NCBI RefSeq assembly: GCF_016919175.1
Contig: NZ_JAFFPU010000013.1
Location: forward strand, 1 to 24,706
Direction of reading: 5' to 3'
From: Leptospira ainlahdjerensis
GTDB taxonomy: Bacteria > Spirochaetota > Leptospiria > Leptospirales > Leptospiraceae
Length of the DNA stretch: 24,706 nt
Part shown: in pieces, positions 18,751 through 24,706 of the stretch
Layout of the letters: each line of letters starts with the position of its first letter
How positions within the stretch are numbered: position 1 is the first letter of the stretch
The notes under the pieces: generated by a model
The model's input: only the letters and a program-made list of their open reading frames with translations
Databases searched by the model: none
What the model was told of the DNA's origin: nothing
Program-made: the position numbers and the translations under genes

Positions 18751-18860
18751 AATATAAAGGGGTGTCTTTAGAACCTAAAAAGGTTTACTACCATTGTTTC
18801 GTCGATGGAAAAGGGCAAACGCGAGTTTGCACACACCGAAAAGACACCCCTTTATATTCT
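18749..18860 (+). ncRNA. Structured RNA of the double-RT system with ACACAC tract
   Basis: A perfect 21-bp inverted repeat (18749-18769 with 18840-18860) closes a 112-nt unit. Inside lie AACCT-AAAA-AGGTT (18772-18785), CCAT...ATGG (18791-18808) and GCAAAC-GCGA-GTTTGC (18815-18830), the last capped by a GNRA-type loop. Directly after it ACACACC (18831-18837) would be unpaired before the closing stem. An exposed ACACAC is what a template for poly(GT) synthesis needs. It could be cleaved from the RT mRNA or have its own promoter. A small MITE with 21-bp ends is the alternative, but its position and inner hairpins favour an RNA. Strand is inferred from the RT genes. Confidence 0.75.
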
Positions 18861-18884
18861 AATGTATTCTAATCTGCTTGTCAT

Positions 18885-19011
18885 GGTTCTTGCATTGAGG
18901 GTCGGCAGGAACCACGCAGCCCGAACGCGTTGCGATCGGGACGCTAAACCAAATCGTTCAATCTTTCTTTTTTAGCCCTCGTTAAAACTGCTTCGCAGAT
19001 TTTACGAGGGC
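18885..19011. other. Cluster of three inverted repeats between converging transcripts
   Basis: GGTTCTTGC (18885-18893) with GCAGGAACC (18905-18913); CCCGA-a-CGC with GCG-a-TCGGG (18920-18940); and an imperfect 17-bp stem with a TTCG loop, 18975-18991 with 18995-19011 (GCCCTCGT with ACGAGGGC). The stretch is GC-rich and has no ORF. It separates the rightward RT/RNA unit from the leftward Xre gene, so a two-way transcription barrier is likely. T-runs sit on the wrong side for a standard intrinsic terminator on either strand. It might also be a further part of the RNA. Confidence 0.5.
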
Positions 19012-19035
19012 AGATTTGTACGATTTCATAAAGCA

Positions 19036-19350
19036 TTACTTCGAAAAAACGGAATAGAAATACTCAGGAGGTTTATTATAAAGTCTAAATAATCTACAAA
19101 AGTCTTCGATCAATAATCGATGCTCACCCGATTCAATCTTCGATATATAACTTTGATGCCTACCGAGTTTCTTGGCAACTTGAGCCTGAGTTAAATTAGC
19201 TTCAATCCTCGCCGTTCTAAGCCGATCAAAGAAAGCTTTCTGTTGTTCTTTAGATATTTTCCTTATATTCGAGTTTGTTCGTTTTCCGAAAGACTTTTGG
19301 ATTTTGGTTTCAAATTTTTTAATTAAAAAATGGAAATCCTTAAAGAACAT
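19036..19350 (-). CDS. Xre-family transcriptional regulator (leftward)
   Basis: 104 aa from the ATG at 19350. An upstream GTG at 19359 would lie inside the operator arm and is less likely. The C-terminal half is an HTH_3/Xre domain: FFDRLRTARIEANLTQAQVAKKLGR, then the recognition region HQSYISKIESGEH and LLIEDFCRLFRLY. The basic N-terminus (about 1-35) is extra. It is the only leftward gene in the window and diverges from another Xre gene across a 17-bp inverted repeat. The pair lies within the same cassette as the two RTs, so it may control them; the sequence does not show that. No toxin accompanies it. Confidence 0.8.
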   Translation of the reverse strand: MFFKDFHFLIKKFETKIQKSFGKRTNSNIRKISKEQQKAFFDRLRTARIEANLTQAQVAKKLGRHQSYISKIESGEHRLLIEDFCRLFRLYNKPPEYFYSVFSK

Positions 19351-19353
19351 GTG

Positions 19354-19408
19354 ACGCACGGTATACTGCGTTCACTTTTTGTCAACAATGCCGCATTATA
19401 CCGTGCGT
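19354..19408. promoter_or_regulatory. Divergent operator/promoter of the Xre pair
   Basis: ACGCACGGTATACTGCG (19354-19370) and CGCATTATACCGTGCGT (19392-19408) are inverted copies matching at 16 of 17 bases, 21 bp apart. Each contains a -10-like hexamer for its own direction: TATACT (19362-19367) rightwards and TATAAT (19400-19395 on the minus strand) leftwards. A regulator bound to either arm would cover a promoter, so self-repression or a switch is likely. The -35 regions are weak. Confidence 0.7.
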
Positions 19409-19625
19409 GGAATTAGAAGAATTTTTACAAAAAGTCGGAAAAAATATTCAGAAAGTACGTAAAGACAAGGGATTTACTCAGGAAAGTATGGATGAAGGGG
19501 ATTATGCTATTCCTGTTAGAACATTGCAAGATATTGAAGCTGGACGAGCCAATTTTACTGCAAGTTCAATCTTTAAACTTTCTAAGCAATTGAAAGTAAA
19601 ACCAAAAGATCTTTTAGATATTTAA
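19407..19625 (+). CDS. Small Xre-family regulator (rightward)
   Basis: 72 aa from GTG 19407, the only plausible in-frame start; it lies at the edge of the right operator arm. The whole protein is one Xre helix-turn-helix domain: VGKNIQKVRKDKGFTQESM, then a slightly irregular turn (DEGDYAIPVRTLQDIEAGR) and TASSIFKLSKQLKVKPKDLL. It diverges from the Xre gene at 19036-19350, sharing the operator, an arrangement like phage CI/Cro switches. The stop is followed by a hairpin at 19647-19678. Role in controlling the RT genes is speculative. Confidence 0.75.
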   Translation: MELEEFLQKVGKNIQKVRKDKGFTQESMDEGDYAIPVRTLQDIEAGRANFTASSIFKLSKQLKVKPKDLLDI

Positions 19626-19646
19626 GAAATTAAAATTACTATTATT

Positions 19647-19678
19647 AATCGTCTCCGCCGTCCTTGGCGTCGCCGATT
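19647..19678 (+). other. Hairpin at the end of the double-RT cassette
   Basis: AATCG...CGATT (19647-19651, 19674-19678) and CGCC...GGCG (19656-19659, 19666-19669) enclose GTCCTT. The apical GCCGTCCTTGGC equals that of the hairpin at 15617-15638. Following the small Xre gene, it could end its transcript, but no T-run follows. Confidence 0.5.
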
Positions 19679-19701
19679 AGGATTCGGGGCGACGGCACAG
19701 C

Positions 19702-19885
19702 AGATAACTTCGACTTCTCGCTTCGTTCGTCACTCACGGTTCCCGCTCGGACTCACTTCGGGCTTCGCCACATTGCTTTGTCACTTCGGTTCGCGAGACG
19801 CGACTAAGGTCGCTCGAACCTCGTGCCAACCGCGTCGCGCACAGGCGCTTGCGGACGCAACGTCGAGAAGCCTCTTTCGTTAGGC
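19702..19885 (+). repeat. attC site 16
   Basis: Boxes AGATAAC and GTTAGGC. AGATAAC pairs with the TTATCT that starts this cassette at 15587. The end bases mirror the cassette start (ATGCCG against GTGCCG after TTATCTGC), followed by a shared CGCCCC run. Inner arms GACTTCTCG and CGAGAAGCC (bottom-strand wobble). Confidence 0.91.
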
Positions 19886-19919
19886 GACATTGCGCAAGAT
19901 AAGACTTTCTACTACTCTT

Positions 19920-20393
19920 ATGTTAATTACTGGAAAAGAAGATATCTGTAACCTTTTTAATATTTTCCATGATGGTGGAATAGAAAACTTAAATATTGCT
20001 AATAAAGTTTTAAGTATGGATATAGAAATTAGCTATTTAGCAGAGCTAATAAATACTAATTTTAGTAAATTTTCTTTAAAGATACAAAATGCTGATAATA
20101 TACATTTTCGCGTTTGGGCGAAAAACACATCTGAAATCTTAAAAAGAGTTAACGATACGAAAGAATTAGCAACTCTTGATCTGGAAATATTAAGCTCTAC
20201 AGTCGAAAACAATCTTATTAAAATATACTGCATTCAATTTAATCCAGAATTCTCATATTCTGAAGGCGACCTGTGTTTCAATGCAGATACAGTTTGCGTT
20301 ATGGATGAAAATAATAAAACTTATTCCATTACAGAACTTGCTAAGCTTGCTGACCATTATTGGGAAAACTGGTCCAAAAGCATTGAAAAATAA
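19920..20393 (+). CDS. Unknown protein
   Basis: 157 aa from ATG 19920. An in-frame TTG at 19890, 4 bp after the attC, would add ten residues (MRKIRLSTTL) and cannot be excluded. The protein is acidic and mixed alpha/beta, with FNIFHDGGIENLNIANKVLSMDIEISYLAELI near the start and an SITELAKLADHYWENWSKS helix at the end. No domain recognised, no signal peptide, no membrane segment. Alone in its cassette. Small acidic proteins like this are often immunity proteins or phage-encoded inhibitors, but that is only a general impression. Confidence 0.6.
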   Translation: MLITGKEDICNLFNIFHDGGIENLNIANKVLSMDIEISYLAELINTNFSKFSLKIQNADNIHFRVWAKNTSEILKRVNDTKELATLDLEILSSTVENNLIKIYCIQFNPEFSYSEGDLCFNADTVCVMDENNKTYSITELAKLADHYWENWSKSIEK

Positions 20394-20414
20394 ATCAAAT
20401 TAATGCGCAACGTC

Positions 20415-20599
<185 letters not shown>

Positions 20600-20634
20600 G
20601 TAATTGTCGCAATATTTTTTAGAAGTAAAATCTA

Positions 20635-21306
20635 ATGGAAAATAAAACTCAAAGACAATTTCCTTTTGCGCTAATCGATTTAGCGGTAGTGGTCCTATCA
20701 ATATATGTTTTACTTACATTGTTGATCAGCTCTTTCGTAAAAATGGATTCAGAGTTAGAAAAGCTATTAAATCTGATCGATAATTTAATTTGTGTTTTTT
20801 TTATTTTTGAATTTTTTTATAAATTATTCACTGCCGAAAGCAAACTTACTTATTTAAAGTGGGGTTGGATAGACTTGTTATCAAGTATCCCGACATTAGA
20901 TTATTTTAGAGCAGGGCGGTTGTTTCGATTAATTCGTCTTATCCGAATTCTTAGGGCATTACGATCAACTAAGCATTTAATTAACTTTATATTTAAAAAT
21001 AAAGCTCAAGGAACATTTTCATCGGTCGCATTGATTGCATTTATAATAATCATCTTTTCATCAATTGCAATTCTACAGGTAGAGAATGATCCGAGTAGCA
21101 ATATTAAAACAGCCGAAGACGCATTGTGGTGGTCATATACAACGGTTACCACTGTTGGTTACGGAGATAAATTTCCCGTTACAGGTGAAGGAAGACTAAT
21201 TGCTACGATTTTAATGACGGCAGGTGTTGGGTTATTTGGAACTTTTACGGGTTTTGTCGCTTCTTGGTTTCTATCGATTAAACCAGAAGAAAAAAATGAA
21301 GCATAA
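20635..21306 (+). CDS. Voltage-gated-like potassium channel
   Basis: 223 aa with the six-helix ion-channel layout. S1 about 12-33 (ALIDLAVVVLSIYVLLTLLI), S2 47-66, S3 about 76-87, S4 with regularly spaced arginines (Arg92, 95, 98, 101, 104, 107, 110 in FRAGRLFRLIRLIRILRALR), S5 130-148, a pore helix with the selectivity filter TVGYGD (173-178), and S6 about 187-213. The C-terminus is only about 10 residues, so there is no ligand-binding domain. It would conduct K+ across the inner membrane. It is alone in its cassette and complete. A role in membrane-potential collapse during infection is conceivable but unsupported; a housekeeping channel is equally possible. Confidence 0.88.
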   Translation: MENKTQRQFPFALIDLAVVVLSIYVLLTLLISSFVKMDSELEKLLNLIDNLICVFFIFEFFYKLFTAESKLTYLKWGWIDLLSSIPTLDYFRAGRLFRLIRLIRILRALRSTKHLINFIFKNKAQGTFSSVALIAFIIIIFSSIAILQVENDPSSNIKTAEDALWWSYTTVTTVGYGDKFPVTGEGRLIATILMTAGVGLFGTFTGFVASWFLSIKPEEKNEA

Positions 21307-21342
21307 TAAAATTAGCTTATTAGGTTTATATACGACAACTAC

Positions 21343-21526
21343 GCATAACTTCGGCTTCTCGCTCCGTTCGTCACTCGCGGTTCCTGCTCGGACTCACTAC
21401 GGGCTTCGCCACATTGCTTTGTCACTTCGGTTCGCAAGACGCGTCTAAGGACGCTCGAACCTCGTGCCAACTCCGTCGCGCACAGGCGCTCGGAGACGCA
21501 ACGTCGAGAAGCCTCTTTCGTTAGAC
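21343..21526 (+). repeat. attC site 18
   Basis: Boxes GCATAAC and GTTAGAC, not complementary. Central hairpin GCGTC-TAAG-GACGC at 21441-21454, again a new stem sequence around the TAAG loop. Confidence 0.92.
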
Positions 21527-21568
21527 GAAAGCGCAATTTTATTAAACGGATTACAAAAAGGAAAACCA

Positions 21569-22654
21569 ATGGAAAATAACTTAGAAAATGATGAATTCGA
21601 TAAATTATTAGAAGAAGAGGAGTATCATCCTCCGGTTAGTGAAAGTGAAAGTCGAGCGATTTCATATAATATTTCAAATTCAGTGGAAGTCCTGATTAAT
21701 AAGATAAATAATCAAGAGATAGATTTATCTCCAGAATTTCAAAGAGATTTCGTTTGGGATAGAAAGAGAGCAAGTTTCTTTATTGATTCTTTAATTATTG
21801 GTTTGCCAATTCCAAGTATTTTTTTAGGGAAAAGAAAAGAAGAAGAAAGTTTTTTTGTTATCGATGGTCAGCAAAGATTAAAGACAATAATATCATTCTT
21901 CAAAGAAGAATATAACTCTGGAAAATCAAAGGTAAAATTTAAGCTTATTGGTTTGGATAAAAAGGAATGGAACAATTTTTCTTATAGTGAACTTCCTGAA
22001 ATTGTTAAAAGAAAATTTCGTAATGCAATAGTAAATACGACAATTATTGAGAATATTGATAAAGATCCGATAATCGTGAATGACATTTTTCATCGCCTGA
22101 ATACCGGTGGAATGCCATTGAATGATCAAGAAATTAGAAATTGCATTTACAGAGGAGAATTTAATAAATTCCTAATAGAGTTGAATCAAAATGAAGAATG
22201 GCGTAAGCTTCTTGGAAAAATTGCTCCGAGTAAAAGATTTTTGGATTTAGAATTAATTCTTAGATTCGCTGCTTTGCATTTTAATTACGATAACTATAAA
22301 GAGCCGATGCGTAATTATTTAAATATTTATATGGAAGAAAGTTCTGTAAATTTTAAAAAATATAAAGAATTAAAAGAAATATTCGATAAAACGGTTCATA
22401 TAATCTATTCAAATGTTGGGCCAGACGCCTTTAAAATAAATAAATATTTTAACAGAGCGGTTTGCGATGCTGTTTTAATTGGAACTTCATTTAATATAAA
22501 AAAGGGAACTTTAACTTCGAATCTTAAGGGAGCGCATAAAAAATTGCTAAAAGAAAAGTCTTTCTTTCTTTATGTCTCAGAGAGTACGACATCAAGTTCG
22601 AATGTACGTGGTAGAATTGAGTTGGCAAAGAAAAATTTTAGCACAGAAGTCTGA
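21569..22654 (+). CDS. DUF262 (GmrS/ParB-like) protein
   Basis: 361 aa from ATG 21569, with AAAGGAAA just upstream; the longer reading back into the attC is an artefact. The DUF262 signature is clear: IDLSPEFQRDFVWDRKRASF (51-70), FIDSLIIGLPIPSIFLGKR, and the DGQQR motif at 99-103 (VIDGQQRLKTI). NDIFHRLNTGGMPLNDQEIRNCIY (about 170-193) is the second conserved block. DUF262 is a ParB/Srx-type nucleotide-binding domain found in type IV restriction proteins (GmrSD) and other defence systems. The usual HNH-containing DUF1524 domain is absent; instead the next gene encodes a HEPN protein, read from an overlapping TGATG. A two-component DUF262-HEPN defence module is the likely reading. Confidence 0.88.
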   Translation: MENNLENDEFDKLLEEEEYHPPVSESESRAISYNISNSVEVLINKINNQEIDLSPEFQRDFVWDRKRASFFIDSLIIGLPIPSIFLGKRKEEESFFVIDGQQRLKTIISFFKEEYNSGKSKVKFKLIGLDKKEWNNFSYSELPEIVKRKFRNAIVNTTIIENIDKDPIIVNDIFHRLNTGGMPLNDQEIRNCIYRGEFNKFLIELNQNEEWRKLLGKIAPSKRFLDLELILRFAALHFNYDNYKEPMRNYLNIYMEESSVNFKKYKELKEIFDKTVHIIYSNVGPDAFKINKYFNRAVCDAVLIGTSFNIKKGTLTSNLKGAHKKLLKEKSFFLYVSESTTSSSNVRGRIELAKKNFSTEV

Positions 22655-23187
22655 TGAATTCTCCCGATTTATTAACACTCAAAACGGAAATTGACGGAAC
22701 GATCACTTCTATTGACAACTTTAAAGCTCAGACCCACGCCCACATCAAAATTCAAAGCCTTTTAAACATTGTTATATATGCACGCGCTTCTCGATTCTTA
22801 GAAGCAAGTGTAAAACATATAATATATAATTTGTCTATCATAAAAGGATCTGACGAAAATGAGTTAAAGGAAATCATATCTAAATTAAAAGGCCATAATA
22901 ATCCTGAATATTCTAATATAGTTCAAATATTTAAAGATATTCTTAATTACGACATTGCTACCGGGAAATCCATTGGCGCTTATGCTGACCGCGATATATC
23001 ATTTTTAAATGAGATTGTAAGAAATCGACATCGCAATGTGCATGCCTCTGAAGATTCGACGAGTTGGTACAATGCAAATCAAAAGGACTTGAATGATTTC
23101 AAAAGAGAATATGAAGGTATATTGAATATAATTAAATATCTTGATTCAATAAGATGGGACGATCAGACTGCAAGATTTGTTCCTTGA
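22654..23187 (+). CDS. HEPN protein (MAE_28990-like) partnered with DUF262
   Basis: 177 aa. The ATG (22654-22656) overlaps the stop of the DUF262 gene by one base (TGATG), so the two are translationally coupled. The HEPN motif is NRHRNVHAS with Arg125-x4-His130; the preceding SFLNEIVRNR and following helices match the MAE_28990/MAE_18760 HEPN type. An upstream helix, FLEASVKHIIYNLS (48-61), is the conserved first HEPN helix. It should be the RNase effector, with the DUF262 protein as sensor or NTP-dependent regulator; this division of labour is inferred. The gene ends 23 bp before the attC. Confidence 0.82.
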   Translation: MNSPDLLTLKTEIDGTITSIDNFKAQTHAHIKIQSLLNIVIYARASRFLEASVKHIIYNLSIIKGSDENELKEIISKLKGHNNPEYSNIVQIFKDILNYDIATGKSIGAYADRDISFLNEIVRNRHRNVHASEDSTSWYNANQKDLNDFKREYEGILNIIKYLDSIRWDDQTARFVP

Positions 23188-23209
23188 TAATCTAAGTAAT
23201 TGCGCCTTC

Positions 23210-23387
<178 letters not shown>

Positions 23388-23393
<6 letters not shown>

Positions 23394-23647
23394 GCCATTT
23401 GCCCGGGGGATGACGGAAAAAGGCGCGGGGACGAAGCGGGGCAAGGGGAAATTCCGGATTTGTTCTTCTCTACTAGACACACTTGATTCTAATCCAGAAA
23501 TTAAGAAAGAAGTGTTATTGCTTTTCTGTATTGGTCTTTCCTTCCAGGAAAAACTTTAAAGTTTAAAAGTTACTATTTCTGTAATCAATGTTTCTTGGGC
23601 CCCCAGCAGTCCCCGCGATGCAATTTGATATTGATTGGGCAAACAGC
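23388..23647 (+). other. Gene-poor cassette, copy 2
   Basis: Near-duplicate of 11884-12143. The complementary pair CGCGGGGAC (23424-23432) and GTCCCCGCG (23609-23617) is unchanged. The differences are mostly point changes in the AT-rich part. The upstream and downstream neighbours differ from copy 1, so the unit moved as a cassette, together with its own attC sub-type. Confidence 0.6.
23410..23559 (+). CDS. Possible 49-residue peptide in the duplicated cassette
   Basis: ATG 23410 follows a GGGGG run and opens 49 codons, too short to be obvious otherwise. The N-terminal 20 residues are basic (TEKGAGTKRGKGKFR); the rest holds SNPEIKKEVLLLFCIGLSFQEKL with a hydrophobic stretch. In copy 1 the same frame stops after 23 codons. 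Several of the base differences change the amino acid (Glu to Val, Leu to Trp, Phe to Cys), which argues against strong protein constraint. Treat as doubtful. Confidence 0.25.
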   Translation: MTEKGAGTKRGKGKFRICSSLLDTLDSNPEIKKEVLLLFCIGLSFQEKL

Positions 23648-23836
23648 GGCTAACTAAGGCTTGCCGCTTCGTTCGCCACTCACGGAATCCGTTCGGGACT
23701 CACTTCGGTCTTCGACACATCGCTTCGCGAACTTAACTAAGTAGTAAAAGAAGAGATTTGCAGAAGTAGAAGTTCGCGACCCTTTCGCGCAAAGGCGCTT
23801 CCGGGACGCGACGTCGGCAAGCTTCTGTCGTTATGC
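23648..23836 (+). repeat. attC site 20 (divergent sub-type)
   Basis: Boxes GGCTAAC and GTTATGC. Same lineage as site 12: AAGGCTTGCCG arm and CGACGTCGGCAAGCTT-like return arm, with the CGCGAACTT...AAGTTCGCG internal stem. Confidence 0.9.
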
Positions 23837-23908
23837 GACATTTTGAAAAATTTCAAAAAAATCATTAATTTTCTTAACTGTTTCCTGAAGAGGAAATAGC
23901 ATGAGATT

Positions 23909-24526
23909 ATGAATCAGTTTTTAACTAAAATTTCCGAAATATACAATCAATCGAAATCGAAAATTAAGCCTGCCTGGAATTGGGAGAAAATAAAGAATAT
24001 ATACGAACAAGAATCTGAATTGTTTGAGAATATTTTTAAAAGATCGAGTTTAAACCGCTATAGTTTTCAGGAAGATCTTTTGATTAATAGCTTGTGGATC
24101 GCTTCGAATATCACTGACAGTTATCTTCAACGTCCAAATTGTTATTACTGCGGATTTTTGCTTAAGCGAACGGACTACTTTAACGGCAACGTTCATATTG
24201 ATCATTTTAATCCGATAAGTAAGGTAGGGGCACACTTTGCTGGAAATATAATTCCCACATGCAAAGATTGCAATTTGCTCAAATCAAATTTATCAGATGA
24301 TGAACTTTTAAGAATTTTTCGAACTCCGGAGAAATTCTTTTCTGAAAAATACATCAAGTCAACTGAAACTAAAAAAGAAAAGTTAAAAGACTTCTCGGCC
24401 CTGTTCTTTCAGAGATCAAGTGGAGGAGAGGAGTATCGCAAGACTTTTAATATTTCAATTTATGATCAGAGAAAACATCAAGATGATATGAAAGCGAATT
24501 ATTGCAAGAAATGGCATCGGAATTAA
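23909..24526 (+). CDS. HNH endonuclease
   Basis: 205 aa. The HNH/zinc core covers about 76-126: CYYC (Cys78, Cys81), VHIDHFNPIS with His96, Asp98 and His99 (the general-base His and metal-binding Asp), AGNIIPTCKDCNLLKSN with Asn113, the second Cys pair (118, 121) and Asn122-Lys125. The N-terminal 75 residues are helical and may bind DNA or a target. The rest (about 130-205) is basic. The best Shine-Dalgarno (GAGGAAA, about 23890-23896) is better spaced for ATG 23901, which encodes only three codons and ends in TGA overlapping ATG 23909, so reinitiation may set expression. Solo HNH cassettes act as restriction-like nucleases; the target is unknown. Confidence 0.87.
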   Translation: MNQFLTKISEIYNQSKSKIKPAWNWEKIKNIYEQESELFENIFKRSSLNRYSFQEDLLINSLWIASNITDSYLQRPNCYYCGFLLKRTDYFNGNVHIDHFNPISKVGAHFAGNIIPTCKDCNLLKSNLSDDELLRIFRTPEKFFSEKYIKSTETKKEKLKDFSALFFQRSSGGEEYRKTFNISIYDQRKHQDDMKANYCKKWHRN

Positions 24527-24537
24527 TTCAAAACGTC

Positions 24538-24706
24538 GCATAACTGCGGCTTCTCGCGGCGCTTCGGGATTGCTATCGCAACCCTCGCTTGGCCTTCAGC
24601 ACATTTGCTTTGTCACTCGGCTTGCAAGACGTTCGCTAAGGCTCACTCAAGCCTCGTGACAATCCTTCCGCGCGTTTAGCGCGCTCCAGGATCGCAAACG
24701 TCGAGA
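24538..24706 (+). repeat. attC site 21, cut by the window end
   Basis: Left box GCATAAC, pairing with the TTATGC that starts the HNH cassette at 23831. The right box lies beyond the window. Distal hairpin GCGCG-TTTA-GCGCGC is present. Confidence 0.9.

Noticed and set aside
18749..18860. MITE or insertion sequence with 21-bp terminal repeats
   Set aside because: No transposase, no evident target duplication, one copy only in the window, inner hairpins and an ACACAC tract, and a position directly after a double-RT operon all favour an RNA gene. It would be reopened if many copies exist in the genome.
19036..19625. Toxin-antitoxin pair of HigBA type
   Set aside because: Both genes encode helix-turn-helix regulators; no RelE-, HipA- or ImmA-type toxin lies beside them.

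Overview
This window is an internal stretch of a large sedentary (chromosomal-type) integron. AT-rich genes are separated by 21 GC-rich repeats of about 182-189 bp, each starting with an RYYYAAC-like box and ending with a GTTRRRY-like box. These are attC recombination sites, all in one orientation. They delimit 20 cassettes: 19 with both cassette ends inside the window and mostly one gene each, plus the tail of one at the left edge. No integron integrase or attI is present, so the array head lies to the left, or this is an integrase-free cluster. The host is a low-GC bacterium. The style of the sequence makes me think of Leptospiraceae, but nothing here proves it.

Layout, left to right: end of an unknown cassette (1-59); a TIR protein with a zinc-ribbon-like N-terminus (532-1239); a HEPN protein (1568-2185); a PD-(D/E)xK-like gene broken by an in-frame TGA (2403-3428); a second HEPN-like protein (3636-4385); a PD-(D/E)xK restriction-endonuclease-like protein (4619-5488); a secreted SH3-like protein (5723-6325); a reverse-transcriptase-like protein with a YVDE catalytic box (6539-8143); an unknown protein (8382-9176); a caspase-like peptidase (9413-10540); a Thoeris-like TIR plus three-helix membrane protein pair (10764-11685); a cassette without a convincing gene (11884-12324); a multi-pass membrane protein (12376-13323); an exported or periplasmic protein (13543-14361); an unknown protein (14567-15394); a 4.1-kb cassette with two overlapping reverse transcriptases, a structured RNA and a divergent Xre regulator pair (15587-19702); an unknown protein (19920-20393); a voltage-gated-like K+ channel (20635-21306); a DUF262 plus HEPN pair (21569-23187); a second copy of the gene-poor cassette (23388-23830); and an HNH endonuclease (23909-24526).

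Most recognisable products belong to families used in anti-phage defence: TIR, HEPN, caspase-like, defence RT, DUF262, HNH and PD-(D/E)xK. The array reads as a defence-gene reservoir. The best-resolved system is the double-RT cassette, which matches the defence reverse transcriptase type DRT3: two RTs plus an RNA. A 112-nt RNA candidate directly after the second RT is closed by a perfect 21-bp stem and exposes an ACACAC tract, the kind of template reported for DRT3.

The most unusual structural signal is in the cassette ends. Every complete cassette begins and ends with a cassette-specific inverted repeat that runs beyond the 7-bp core box, to about 14-19 bp. A fixed mismatch at position 10 (A at the left end, C on the top strand at the right end) becomes a G-T wobble when the bottom strand folds. 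Bottom-strand folding is the form used in attC recombination, so these arms may extend the attC stem in the excised cassette circle.
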